From the NCBI GenBank assembly GCA_023548195.1, contig JAJHZJ010000695.1, forward strand, positions 1 to 64,000: 64,000 nucleotides of DNA, in the 5' to 3' direction. The notes under the pieces are model-generated. The model was not told where the DNA came from, searched no databases, and was given only the letters and a program-made list of their open reading frames with translations. Position numbers and translations under genes: made by a program. The stretch comes from Bettongia penicillata ogilbyi. Lineage: Eukaryota; Chordata; Mammalia; Diprotodontia; Potoroidae. Shown here piece by piece: positions 1 to 11,265 of the stretch; the first letter of the stretch is position 1; each line of letters opens with the position of its first letter.

Positions 1-308
1 TGGACATTGTAGCTATAGCTCTATCCTATATACAGATTCTCCAAGCTGTCTTTCACCTCCCTTCCCAGGATGCCCGGCTAAAAGCCCTGAGTACCTGTGG
101 CTCCCATGTTTGTGTCATCTTGGCCTTTTATACTCCAGCCTTATTCTCTTTCATGACCCACCGCTTTGGCCGTAATGTCCCTCGTTATGTCCATATCCTC
201 TTGGCCAATCTTTATGTTGTTGTCCCACCCATGCTTAACCCTGTCATCTACGGGGTTAGGACCAAACAGATCCGGGAAAAAGTGTTAAAGATATTTCTCA
301 AGAAATAA
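1..308 (+). CDS. Olfactory receptor, OR52E-like, C-terminal part (5' end outside window)
   Basis: This is the last 101 codons of an odorant-receptor GPCR of the plasma membrane of olfactory cilia; the reading frame runs from base 3 and is open to the left edge. By alignment to the complete paralogue at 18836 it covers residues 211-311: the end of TM5, the intracellular loop and TM6 start with KALSTCGSH, then [21 protein letters not shown], and TM7 with PMLNPVIY followed by GVRTKQIRE and a short lysine-rich tail. It ends in TAA at 306-308. No stop or frameshift is visible in the part present. It differs from the 18836 gene at about 10 of 101 residues, while many codons differ silently, so it looks like a functional gene under constraint. 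The family call is firm; the exact subfamily is inferred. Confidence 0.93.
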   Translation, partial: DIVAIALSYIQILQAVFHLPSQDARLKALSTCGSHVCVILAFYTPALFSFMTHRFGRNVPRYVHILLANLYVVVPPMLNPVIYGVRTKQIREKVLKIFLKK

Positions 309-1114
309 ATCAGAATTGGAACTCCAAAAATTTAATTTCCACTTTCCAGGAATCTTTAGGGAATATTAACCGACTATTCACATAGTGATCATAACAGGAG
401 ATGCTTCTTCCTAAAAATGATAACCCCACTCTTCTCTTGACATTCATTTTTAAAGTCCACTGGTGATACAACTTTCTAAGGGGCTAATTTCCATATTGGC
501 CTTGTTACCAATGCTGACTCTCCGTATTGTAGACCCTGATATCTGGTCTAATGATCCTGTCAGGGAAGATATTGGTACTTTTGAATGAAACATTGAATTC
601 AAAATAGCTCCTTCCTTACCCTCATTTGTGAGTAGATTTTGAAAAATCCTTATTTTGACTCCTCTCAATTACTAGTGAGGAGCACCTCAAATGTCAAATC
701 TATTGGCCTCTGACATATTTTCTCTCTGATTTCTAAATTCTTTTCATGCCTTCTCTGATTTCTTCGCATTATATTCTTTCACCTGCTAGCTTTTAGCTCC
801 ACTAAAAAAAAGCAAAAACAAAAACAAAATTTAAAAAAAAAATAAACTTGCCCTAACATGTACAACTGTGCAAATTGTGTAATTAGTTACCTCTGATTCT
901 CTTTTATATCCAAACAGCATTCATTATTTTTTTTCCTTTCCCCATTAGGAGAAATTCCATATGGATGATTAATTTTCAGTCCTTGATATCCTTTCCATTA
1001 TCATTTACTTCCAAGTAATAGTAAAGGTCTAGGAGTCCTAAGTCAGTTTCTGGGATATTCTCCAGGTAAACATATGTAGAGTACATGATTAAAGAATAAA
1101 TTGAAGAGGGAAGA
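309..1114. other. Intergenic sequence, no gene seen
   Basis: Downstream flank of the first receptor. An A-rich tract lies near 803-845. I see no coding region and no repeat that I can name. Confidence 0.5.
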
Positions 1115-1365
1115 TAAGTATTATATAGTGCCTACTATATGCTAGGCCCTGTTTTAAGTGTTTTCCTAATAAAATCTCATCTGATTCACACCTATGAGAT
1201 AGGTGCTATTATCACAATTTTACAATTGAAAGAATTGAGTCAAATAAAAGTTAATTGACTTGCCCAGGGTCATACAGCTAACAAGTATCTGGGGTTTGAT
1301 TTGAACTTATGTCGTCCTGTTTCCTAACCTAGAACTCTATTCATTTTGCCATCTAGCTGTCCATA
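1115..1365 (-). repeat. MIR-type SINE
   Basis: The sequence reads as the reverse complement of a MIR/CORE-SINE. It has 'tgcctactatatgctaggc' at the left, then a degenerate 'attttacaattgaaagaa' core, 'cttgcccagggtcatacagc' and an ending 'catctagctgtcc'. It is old and diverged. Confidence 0.75.
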
Positions 1366-2064
1366 AGAGGAGAAGCTGTAGATAGTCATGTGATTTAAAG
1401 CAGTCAAAACAGGTCAGAGACCCTATAAAGGGATACTAGACAGTATGTTAGACTGTAGAGGCATGAACACCTACCAAAGAGAAGTTGAAACTAAGATAAT
1501 CTTCCCTCATAGAAGAAGCTAGTGGTTTGTGAATAGATAGGAAGTCCAAAAACAAAAGTATGAAAGAGAAAGTAAGTGAAGAAAAGGAATGGGTGAGTGG
1601 GAAAGGCAGCATGAAGGATACAGGATGCCTATTTAGGGGATAAGAAAACTCAGTAGAGTGATTATAGATGACTGTATATTCAGAGATGTTTTTGTGTAGA
1701 TGAAAAGCCTTTCCATGAAACTAAATAGAAATAGCTCTTGGACTATGGCTCCAACAGAATAGAAAGCTTCTCTAATGAATGGGTCCATGAAGTACCAATC
1801 ATGGAATTACAGACCCTGAGTTAAAAGATGTCTCAGAGGCCACCTCGCCTGAATCACAACTGGACAGAAATCCTGGTCGTTTAATCACCACTTAAAGTTT
1901 TTCACAGAAAGGGACATTGCTTCTTCCTCCTCTATATTACATAGATAATTATAATTGTTAAGGTTATAATTATTTCTTCACATTGAACTGAAATATTGTT
2001 CTCTGCAATTTCTAACCATGGCTCCTAGTGATCATGGGACCATTGAATCCTGAATTTAATATAT
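1366..2064. other. Intergenic sequence, nothing recognised
   Basis: No coding signal and no identifiable repeat. The stretch around 1800-1870 weakly resembles the start of a SINE-like element. Confidence 0.4.
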
Positions 2065-2230
2065 AAGGGAACCTTAAAAGTCATAAATTCCAACCACTCC
2101 ATTTTACAGATGAGGTTAATGAAGGTCAGGGATGTTAAGTTTGACTGGAGTCACATAGCAAGTAATTATTTAAACCAGGATTCAAATTCAGATCTTCCTA
2201 ACTCCAGGTCTAATCCTGTATCCAGTAAAC
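2065..2230 (-). repeat. MIR-type SINE fragment
   Basis: It contains 'ccattttacagatgaggtta' followed by 'gtcacatagcaagtaat' and 'ggattcaaattcagatcttc', the reverse-strand core of a MIR/CORE SINE. A short open frame over it (2110-2391) has no gene character. Confidence 0.65.
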
Positions 2231-2499
2231 CTCGACAAAAACAAAGCAAATTACTCTTCAAAATGATAGATTTACAAATAGTTGAAGACAATTATCTTAT
2301 CCCCTCCATTTTCTCTTCTCTAAGTGAAAAAGCTCCAACTCTTTCAACTGATCTTCACATGACAGTATTTCTAGGTACTTTTTTCTCATAACTCTAATCT
2401 GGAAATACTTCCCTAGTCTCAAGGGCTCAAAATTCTTTGGGCAGACAATATGCAAAAAACTATGTACTGATAACACTATCGAGAGGGTTAATTAAGATA

Positions 2500-3625
2500 A
2501 TCAACAGTGAATAATTAAGGGGTATCAGGAAAGGTTTTCTTCAGAAGATGTGATTTTAGCTTCGACTTGAAGGAAGCTAAGCAATAAAGAAGGTGGAGAT
2601 GATGAAGAAGAGTATTCTATACATGGCAGACAGATAGAAAATGCCTGAATTTAGAAGTAGAGGGGGTGATAATAATAATGGGAAGGCAAAGAGAGGAACT
2701 GCTTATAAATGACTTCAAACACCCAAGAGAAGGTTTTATATTTGATCCTGGAGGTCATAGCGAGACACTGCATCTTACTGATTAGAGGACTGACAAGTTC
2801 AGACTTGATCTTTAGAAAGATTACCTTGATAGTTGAGTGATGAACTGAAGTACGGAGAGGCTTGTGGCAGTTAGACCAATCAGTAGATCATGAGAGTAAT
2901 CCTAATATGCGGTAATGAGGATCTGTACCGAGATGCTGATAATGAGAGAGAAAAAATGGAGGCATATGTGAAATGTGTGTTACAAAGATAAAATTAGTAG
3001 GCTGTAGAAACACATTGCATATGGGGTGATGAGAGATAATGCTATTTTGAGGATGCCATTAGGTGCAGAGCCTGGGTAACTAGGACAATGAAATTTCCCT
3101 CACCAGAACAGGGAAGTTAGGAAGACAATAGAGATTTGGGGTAAAAGATAAAGAGTTCAGTTTTGAACAAGATGAGTTTAAGATATCTAAACATCATCAA
3201 GTTCAATCAAGATATCCAATAGGCAGCTTGAGAAGTAAGACTAGAGATTCCACAGATAAGTTAGAACTGGATATGTAGATATGAGAATCATCAGTACAGA
3301 GATGACCGTTGAAATCATGGGCATTGATGATTGATGAGATTACCCAAGTAGTAATCATATAGAAACAGAAGTGGACACAGGCAGAGGACTGCAGGAAACC
3401 CAGTATGAGTGTCTGTAACTGCAATGAAGATCTAGCAAAGGAAACTGACAAAAAATGGTCAGATAAGTGAAGAATTAGGAAAGAATACATTCACAAAAGC
3501 CCAGAGCAAAAAGGGTAATTCATGGTGTCAAAAATTACAGAGAGGTAAGAATGATGAAGATTGAGAAAACAGCATTGTATTAGACAATCAAGAGATCTTT
3601 AATAACTTTGAAGAGGGTAGTTTCT
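2500..3625 (-). repeat. L2-clade LINE fragment (reverse transcriptase remnant and 3' part)
   Basis: On the minus strand, 3490-3203 encodes a remnant that matches L2/CR1-clade reverse transcriptase. It has the order LSVSFARSS, then FNGHLCTDDSHIYISSSNL, in which the catalytic YADD box has become CTDD, then LLLKLPIGYLD. Upstream on the same strand (3625-3560) is a decayed 'DLSAAFDTVDHSLL'-type segment. The lower-coordinate part, 2500-3100, fits the L2 downstream region ('aggatcaaatataaaacctt' read on the minus strand). There are several frameshifts and no functional product. Confidence 0.7.
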
Positions 3626-3749
3626 AGACATCTGAAACTGAAAAAGGATTAAGTATTCGTATGTCATATTACATCACTTTTTATGTCTTTGTTATAAAAG
3701 ATCCTTAGCATTTCAAATAATATTCTTTGCTTTTAGCTTATTTATTTTA

Positions 3750-4125
3750 GTTTTCAACATTTATTTCCATAAGTTTTAAATTTTCTCTCCTGCCCTCCCC
3801 AAGGCAGCTGGCAATATGATATAGACTCTACATTTACGTTCCTATTAAACATGATTTCACATTAGTCATGCTGTATAGGAGAATTATAGCAAATGAGAGA
3901 AATCATGATAAAGAAAAACAAAACCAAAATGAAAGAAAAAAGTCTGCTTTGCTCTTCATTTCAAGTCCCTAGTTCCTCCTCTGGATGCAGATGACATTTT
4001 TTAACATAAGTTCTTTGGAATTGTTTTAAGTCCATGCATTGCTGAGAAGGGCTGAGTCTATCAAAATCAGTCATTGCACACTGTGGCTATGTAAAGCCAA
4101 TCATGGCAGCACACCTGAGGATTGC
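3750..4125 (-). repeat. L1 3'-end fragment
   Basis: It has a T-rich start, a pyrimidine-rich tract, 'ggcaatatgatatagactct', then 'tcctcctctggatgcagatg' and 'cattgctgagaagg'. The same order recurs at 11135-11265 and 46560-46960, so this is a dispersed family. I recognise it as the reverse strand of a marsupial L1-type 3' region. The subfamily is unknown. Confidence 0.6.
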
Positions 4126-4861
4126 TGCTGTGAATTATTTTAAGTGTCTAATCACATGGTGTAATGAACCCTCTATTTATTCTGCAATAAACTAAATATT
4201 GTTCAAAAAAGTAAAGCATAACATTCATAACAATATCTTTAAGCAAAACATATCATCCAATACATACATGTGTCTCATAGCACTCAGTATGTCATATGGT
4301 GCATAGCATATTCATTGTATCTCCAAAGTCAGGGAGTCCCAGGCTAGGTTCTTCCCTAGCATGATGCATCCTTAAGGGGTTGCAGAAAATAACATACCAT
4401 CCACCCCCAAGGTCACTCACTGTAAGAAGAATCTTCTTAATCAGTACAGAGTGTATAAGTAAAGTCCTCTCCCACCTTGACTCAAAGCTGACTTCCAAAT
4501 CCCACAGCTCCTTTTCTGTGGGCCGACTTCTTGCAGCTCTCTACTCCTGTGCCTTGTCTCAGCTCATGAAGACTGTTCCACTCCAAACTCTTCCTGCTTC
4601 TACCTGAGAGCAGGCTCCAGGGGCACCTGCCTGAAGCTTCTGTTTCTATGAAAACAAAGTTTAGCAGGGCTATAACAATACTTATACACATTATCAATGC
4701 CATTTCAATTCAGTTATAAAAACCAACAGACAGGGCTTCTGTCTGAGAAATTAACACAGACCCACAGACATAGCTCCTGTCAAGGAATTAACATTGATCA
4801 ATAGACAGAACACGAATATCAAAGACACTCTTTCTGTTATGCCTTGCCACAAGCAAGTTCC
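4126..4861. other. Unassigned sequence with a degenerate tandem repeat
   Basis: No gene seen. Around 4721-4811 a unit of about 38 bases, built on 'cacagacatagctcctgtc' and ending 'ttaac', is repeated two to three times with mismatches (4721-4755, 4760-4792, partial 4793-4811). It could be part of a decayed long terminal repeat, but I cannot show that. Confidence 0.4.
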
Positions 4862-7641
4862 CCTATACTTTTTTCTTTTTTTCTTTTTATATTTATTTAT
4901 TTAATTTTTTACATTCATTTTCACAAAATTTTGGGTTCCAAATTTTCTCCCCATTTATCCCCTCCCCCACCCCTATACACCGAGCATTCTAATATTCCCT
5001 GTTACGAATCTGCCCTCTCTTCTATCATCCCTCCCTTCTCTTGTCCCCATCTTCTCTTTTGTCCTGTAGGACCAGATGACTTTCTATTCCTCATTAATTG
5101 TATTTCTTATTTCCTAGTAGCAAAGAACAATACTAAACAGTTGTTCCTAAAACTTTGAGTTCCAACTTCTCCCCATCCCTCCCTCCCCACCCATTCCCTT
5201 TGGGAAGGCAGGCAATTCAATATAGGCCATATCTGTGTAGTTTTGCAAATGACTTCGATAACAGTCATGTTGTGTAAGACTAACTGTATTTCCCTCCATC
5301 CTATCCTGCCCTCCATCGTTTCTATTCTCTCTTTGGATCCTGTCCCTCCTCGAGTGTTGACTTCAAATTGCTCCCTCCTCCCATTGCCCTCCCTTCCATC
5401 ATCCCCCCACCATCTCCTTCTCCCCCACTTTTCTGTATTGTAAGATAGGTTTTCATACCAAAATGAGTGTACATTTTACTCCTTCCTTTAGTCGAATGTG
5501 ATGAGGGTAAACTTCATGTTTTTTTTCTCAGCTCTCCTCTTTTTCCCTCCACTAAAGTCCCCTGCTTGCCTCTTGAAAGAGATATAATTTACCCCATTCC
5601 ATTTCACCCTCTCTCTTCCCATTACATTTCTCTCTCACCATTTACCTTAATTTCTTTTAAGATATGGTCCCATCCTATTCAATTCACTCTGTGCTCTCTG
5701 TCTCTGTGTGTGCGTGCATGTGTGCATGTGTGTGTATGTGTGTGTGTGTGTGTTGTCCCACCAACTACCCAGATACTGAAACGTTTTAAGAGTTACAAGT
5801 TTTGTCTTTCCATGTAGGAATGTAAACAGTTCACTTTTGGTAAGTCTCTTATGACTTCTCTTTGCTGTTTACTTTTTCATGCTTCTTCTCAGTCTTGTGT
5901 TTGAGAGTCAAATTTTCTTTTCAGCTCTGGTCTTTTCATCAAGAATGCTTGAAAATCCTCTGTTTCATTGAAAGACCATATTTTCCCCTGAAGTATTATA
6001 TTCAGTTTTGCTGGGTAGGTGATTCTTGGTTTGAGTCCTAGTTCCTTTGACTTCTGGAGTATCCTATTCCATGCCCTTCAATCCCTTAATGTAGAAGCTC
6101 ACAATACTGGAATTGTTTCTTTCTAGCTGCTTGCAATATGTTCTCCTTGACCTGGGAATTCTGGAATTTGGCCACAATGTTCCTAGGAGTTTCTCTTTTT
6201 GGATCTTTTTCAGGTGGTGATCGATGGATTCCTTCAATACTTATTTAGCCCTCTGGTTCTAGAATATCAGGGCAGTTTTCCTTTAGAATTTCATGAAAGA
6301 TGATGTCTAGGCCCTTTTTCTGATCATGGCTTTCAGGTAGTCCCATAATTTTTAAATTGTCTCTCCTGGATCTATTTTCCAGGTCAGTTGTTTTTCCCAT
6401 GAGATATTTCGCATTCTCTTACATTGTTTCATTCTTTTGGGGTTTTTTTGGTGATTTCTTGGTTTTTCAGAAAGTCATTAGTTTCCATCTGTTCCATTCT
6501 GATTTTGAGAGAACTATTTTCTTCAGTGAGCTTTTGAATCTCTTTTTCCATTTGGCCAATTCTGCTTTTGAAAACAGTCTTCTCCTCATTGGCTTTTTGA
6601 ACCTCTTTTGCCAATTGAGTGAGCCTATTTTTCAAGGTGTTATTTTCTTCAGCATTTTTTGGTCTCCTTTACCAAGATATTGACCCATTTTTCATGCTTT
6701 TCTTGCATCTCTCTCATTTGTCTTCCCAGTTTTTCCTCCACCTGTCTTACTTGATTTTCAAAATCCTTTTTGAGCTCTTCCATGGCCTGAGCCCACTGGA
6801 CATCCACCTTGGATGTCTGGGATACAGAGGCCCTGACCTCCACGTCTTTCCCTGATGGTAAGAATTGTTCCTCATCATCAGAAATGAAAGGCGGGAACAT
6901 CTGTCCCCCAAGAAGGTAGCTTTCTATGGTCTTATTTTTCTTCCCTTTTCTGGGAATTTTCCCAGCCAGTTACTTGAGCTCTAAGATTCCCCTCCACCCC
7001 TGCCTCACTAGTGCTTGGAGTCTGAGATTCAAATGCTGCTCCCCAGCCTCAGGGCTTTCCATGGCAGGCATGGCTGCTATTCAATGCGAGCTTAAGTTCT
7101 GGTGCTCAGGTGGGGGCAGGGCTGCCTCCCAGGCTCAGTTCCCTCAGGGGTTTTATGTGGAGACCTTCAGTAATGGCCCTGAGCTCCTGCCTGCTGCTCT
7201 GGGAGTCCCAGGCCACCGCTGCCTCTGCCAGTCCCTCTGCCACTGCCTCCTGAGGGGGCCTGAGTCACAGAGACACCCTGCTGTCCTCTCAGCCCGTCCA
7301 GAAGTCCCTCTCACTGACCTGTAGTGCCTGTGGGTGGAGGGACCTTCGTGGCCAGCAGAGATTCCGTCCCTGAAGCCTGCTCGGATTTGCTCCTCTGGGA
7401 CCGCGAGGCCAGGGCAGCGCAGAGGTGGGCTCCACATCCAGAGCACGATGGACCTCTGGGGATGGCTTTCCAGGGCCCTCTGGAATGGCAATCTTTTCTA
7501 CTGTGTTTCTGCACAGCTTGCACTGATCCAGAATTTGTGGGGAGTTCTTTTCACAGGAAATTTATGGGCTGTGGGTTTGGAGCTAGCATACGTGAGTCTT
7601 TCTACTCCACCATCTTGGCTTTTCCCTCCTATACTTTTTTC
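4862..7641 (-). mobile_element. Full-length ORF1-only L1 derivative (HAL1 type), copy A
   Basis: The element is flanked by a 14-base target-site duplication, 'cctatacttttttc', at 4862-4875 and 7628-7641. The minus-strand 5' end near 7627 begins with the 'agccaagatgg' and 'gagtagaaagactc' signature of an L1 5' UTR. About 670 bases of GC-richer UTR follow, then a decayed ORF1 (6957 down to about 5970), then about 1.1 kb that is purine-rich on the minus strand with an embedded (TG)n tract (5704-5754), and an A-rich end. There is no ORF2 between ORF1 and the 3' end. Copies at 37430 and 49758 share this layout, which fits HAL1 (half-L1) elements, moved in trans by L1 machinery. Confidence 0.8.
5970..6957 (-). 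pseudogene. HAL1/L1 ORF1 remnant, copy A
   Basis: This is an RNA-binding ORF1p-like protein remnant. By alignment to copy C (51942), the original start codon has become ATT at 6957-6955, so the first usable ATG is at 6900. One base lost in an A-run near 6655 shifts the frame, splitting the coiled-coil region into 6900-6649 (AQAMEELKKDFENQVRQVEE) and 6635-6429 (KNRLTQLAKEVQKANEEKT). The RNA-recognition and C-terminal parts follow with further damage, including loss of about 33 bases near 6092 relative to copy C. It is not functional. Confidence 0.8.
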
Positions 7642-8879
7642 CTAATCAAAGACTCCTAGTTGATTCACTCAAAGGCAAGATTCAAGCAAAGGCATTTGAT
7701 TGGCTAAAACTCAATCTAGAACAGCAGCAAAAAAAAAAAATCCTTCTTTGCTTGCTGTAACAGGCTGTTACTTTGTACAGTGCTATGGTTCTTCTCATTT
7801 CACTCAATATCTCAAAGAATTTTCAAATAACATGAGAAATAAATAATACTTTTTTGTCTACCTATAACAACTAGATGCGTGGAATGATACATAACTAACC
7901 ATTTCATACTTTCATTATAAATGAGAGAAAACACTTTTACATTTCTATTGGATCATTTCTTTGCCCATATTAATCTTTTCCCCTTGGAGTATCAGTAAAA
8001 TCCCTCAAATTATCAATAAATGATTTTATGGAGTAAAATAAAGTTTTATTTTTGCATGTAGATTTCATTATGAGATGATTCACTGAAAATAAAACTTCTA
8101 TGATACTTAGTAGCCTCACTTGATAGGGGGCACTAATACTTGTTTCAACATTTTATATTTACTAAATCTTTTCTCCATTAAAAACTCTGTGAGGTTACTA
8201 GTATAAGTACTGTTTTCCCTATTCTACATGTAAGGAAATTGAACATTCTTTAAGTAGCTTCTCTGATCATGCTTGGCTAGGCTCATATGGGTACTAAACC
8301 CTATATCCAAATCTTCCTCTTTTTTTCTGAAATAAAAAAGAAATTTTGAATACACACACACGTACAAGTTCATTTCCACATTTAGAATACAACACAAAAA
8401 CAAAATGCTCTAGAAAACAATGTATCTCTATTACATACCTATTCCTTTAAAAATTGTATGCAAATTATGCATATTAATTCCCAACTGCCTTGATGTTCCA
8501 TGCCTTCATAAAAACTTCATTTTTTCTCCTCTGGGCATTTATAAAAAACATAGTCCTTCACTTTGGAAGAGGGTGCTATTGTCATTGCTCATGCCCCCAT
8601 CCTCTAAATTGTCCCTATTTTTTAAATAAAAATCAAATAAATGATAGAGAAAAAAGTCCTTGTGATAAAAATAGCACAGCCAAGAAAAACAAATCAATAT
8701 AGTGGCTTTGTCCAAAAATATGTGGCTTTCTACTTTTTTTTCATCACCTCTCAATAAGGAATTGGATAACATGTCTCATAAAAAGTTCTCTGGAGGAATC
8801 TCTTACTTCATTTATTCTAGGTAATCATATGGGGAAAAATATTTTTTCCTAGAATTTTTCTAGATTTACTATCACTTTT
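7642..8879. other. Intergenic sequence with possible L1 3'-end relics
   Basis: An A-tract lies at about 7729-7741. 'ggttcttctcatttcactca' at 7786-7805 resembles the reverse strand of an L1 3' UTR, but the rest is too diverged to assign. Short open frames at 8420-8772 overlap each other on both strands and show no protein family. Confidence 0.4.
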
Positions 8880-9170
8880 TTTATACTGAGAAGTTGGTGG
8901 CACAGCAGAGAGAAGACCTGTTGAGTCAGAAGTATCTAAGTTAGTATCTGATCTCATACAGTCACTAGCACTATGACACTGGGCATGTCCTTTTTAACAC
9001 CTGTTTGCCTCAGTTTCCTCATCTGTAAAATGGGAATAATAGTTGCACCCTTCCAGGGATATTGTGAGGATCAAACAAAACAATATTTGAAAATCACTTG
9101 GCACTGTGGTTAGCACACAGTACAGCCCTATATAAATGTCATTACTATTATTATTACTGTCATCTCTCCA
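8880..9170 (+). repeat. MIR/CORE-type SINE
   Basis: A fairly complete copy: a tRNA-like head ('tggtggcacagcagagaga'), 'gcctcagtttcctcatctgt', 'attgtgaggatcaaac', then 'ttggcactgtggttagcac' and 'tataaatgtcattactatta'. Confidence 0.8.
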
Positions 9171-9439
9171 TTTTTATTCCCTTAATTAAGACTTTTTGCC
9201 AGAGGTAGACTTGGTCCATTTGCCTGCTGTGCTTTTCGGGTAGGATAGTCAGTCCTACATCATGATTTCCTTTTTCCCTCAGTTTATGGCACTGATTTCC
9301 ATTTAACAGGGTTGGGTCTTCTGGATCTTTAAATTTCTGAGCAAGAGATCTTCCAAGCTCTCTCTGGCATCTCAGGACAGAATGTTAGGGACCTAGAAAA
9401 CCTAAAAGCAAATGGGCTAAGCATGGATAGAACTCTAAG

Positions 9440-9640
9440 CCTTCACTGAGGAAAACCTGAATTCAAATATGGCATCTTTCCCCTCTATTTGCCTCAGTTT
9501 TCCTGACTATAAAATGGGGGTGCTAATAAGCACCTACCTCTTATGGTTGTTGTCAGGAATAAAAGAGGAAATATTGGTAAAAACTGCTTAACATAGTACC
9601 TAGGATATAGTAGGTGCTACATAAATGCTAATACTCTTTT
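9440..9640 (+). repeat. MIR-type SINE
   Basis: It reads 'tgcctcagttttcctgacta', 'aaaatgggggtgctaataa', 'cctacctcttatggttgttg' and 'agtaggtgctacataaatg', in MIR order on the + strand. Confidence 0.75.
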
Positions 9641-10031
9641 CCAATTCCCTCCCCTCTTCCTGGGCTGTGCAGATATGAGCACTGTAGTAGAGCCCTAGTT
9701 TCTGGTAGCTGGTAGCTGCCCACTGCTGGTCCTTTGGGTCTCCACCTTCTCCATCCTGGGGCTATCTAATCACCTTGGCAGTTTCTTAGGAGTGGTCTCA
9801 GCTTTTGCTGCCTTTTTATTCAGAAACTTACAGACCATATGTCTTACTTTGATTTACATTAGGAGGTGCTGGTCCCAGCGTTGCTAGACAGGCTGGGAGA
9901 TCACCTATGTTTCCTTGATTCTTACTGTTGTTCTTTTTTTTTGTTAGTTCCAGTGTGAAAGAAAGTACATACTACATTTCATCACTGGGTTTCTTTTTCA
10001 TTCTTCATTCTGGCACAAACTTTAGTGGTTT

Positions 10032-10038
<7 letters not shown>
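9641..10038. other. Intergenic sequence, nothing recognised
   Basis: No coding region and no repeat that I can name. Confidence 0.4.
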
Positions 10039-10082
<44 letters not shown>

Positions 10083-10150
10083 CATACACACACATATATG
10101 TATATATATGTATATATATGTGTATATATATACATATATGTGTGTGTATG

Positions 10151-10202
<52 letters not shown>
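10039..10202. repeat. (TA)n and (TATG/CATA)n microsatellite
   Basis: A (TA) run at 10039-10078, mixed CACA/TATG units, then a second (TA) run at about 10156-10201. The open frames across it encode only alternating Tyr and Ile, a by-product of the repeat. Confidence 0.95.
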
Positions 10203-10205
<3 letters not shown>

Positions 10206-10634
10206 ACTGAGCAGTCTGCCTCCTAATCAGTGGTACATTTCATCAATAAGACATGAATCGTAAGGATACCTTCTTCACAAGTCTCTTCTGGCGATTGTGT
10301 TAGATACTAGGCTTTTCAAAATGCTTTATAACTGCTAAATATATATGAATATTATTGTTTTAATAATTTAACTATATCCAAAATATGAGCCCCCATCAAT
10401 CTCTCTAACATGTAACAAAGAAAAAAAATAGTTTTAAATATTGAACAACATACCAACCACATGTCAGAGCATGGAACATTAAATAGTCGTAATCTCTTAC
10501 TTTTCTACTGGGAAGGGGTGGGAAGGGAAGAAGGGGAACACTGCTTCACTATCTGATCTCTGAGAACAAGGTCGGTCATCCCATTTGGCTGTAATTAACT
10601 ACATGTGCGTGTGTGTATGTGCGTGTGTTTTGAG

Positions 10635-10905
10635 TGTTATCATTCAGTTCGGTTGTTTTTCAGTCATGTCCGACTCTTAGTGATACCATTTGGAATTTTC
10701 TTGGCAGAGATACTGGAGTGGTTTGCTATTTTCTTCTCTAGATCACTCTACAAATGAGGAAACTAAGGGAAATAGGGTTAAGTGAAGTGTGTAAGGTCAC
10801 ACAGCTGGTAAATCTCTGAGGCCAGATTTGAATTCAGGAAGATGAGCTTTTGTGAATCCAGACCCGGTACTCTATACACTGTGCCACTTAGTTGCCCTAG
10901 TTATC
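10635..10905 (-). repeat. MAR1-type SINE with RTE-like tail
   Basis: Reverse orientation: 'cagtcatgtccgactcttag', 'atttggaattttcttggcag', 'gatactggagtggtttgcta', 'caaatgaggaaactaaggga', 'ggtcacacagctggtaaa', and the reversed tRNA-like head 'ctatacactgtgccactta'. This arrangement is typical of marsupial SINEs and is one reason for the organism call. Confidence 0.8.
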
Positions 10906-10914
10906 ATAGTTACC

Positions 10915-11265
10915 ATTTATACTATTCTTATGGTTCTACTTCTTGATGCATCAGTTCACATGAATGATTCCATGTTTCTTTGGTTCTTCATTTTTCATAT
11001 AATATTCCATTAAATTGATATAATATAATTTGCCTGGTCATCATTCCCTGATAACTTTCCTTTTGTCTTTTTTATCTTCCTTCCTTTCTTTCTTCCTTTT
11101 CTTTTCTTTCTTCCTTTTCTTTCCTTTTCTATGTTCCTTCCTTTTCTTAAATTTTCTCTTCCTTCCTCCCCAAGAGAGCCTGCAATATGATATAGATTCT
11201 ACATATGCATCCCTATTAGACATAATTTCACATTAATCATGTTGTATAGGAGAATTAAGTGGAAC
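10915..11265 (-). repeat. L1 3'-end fragments with (CTTT)n tract
   Basis: At 10915-11030, 'gcatcagttcacatgaatga' and 'ttcatataatattccattaa' resemble reversed L1 3' UTR. At 11060-11140 there is a CTTT/CTTCC tract, and at 11140-11265 'gcaatatgatatagattcta' and 'catgttgtataggagaatta' match 3805-3890. The piece abuts the broken end of the RTE element directly. Confidence 0.6.

Noticed and set aside
5243..5817. Ser/Pro/Leu-rich + strand frames
   Set aside because: They are antisense to the purine-rich 3' region of HAL1 copy A.
6926..7659. Several open frames of 100-130 codons on both strands
   Set aside because: They lie in the GC-rich 5' UTR of HAL1 copy A; similar frames occur in copy C (52049-52662), so they reflect low stop-codon density.
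9928..10210. Tyr/Ile-repeat protein frames
   Set aside because: Direct translation of (TA)n and TATG repeats; the same holds at 21782-22012, 39190-39432 and 61788-62485.
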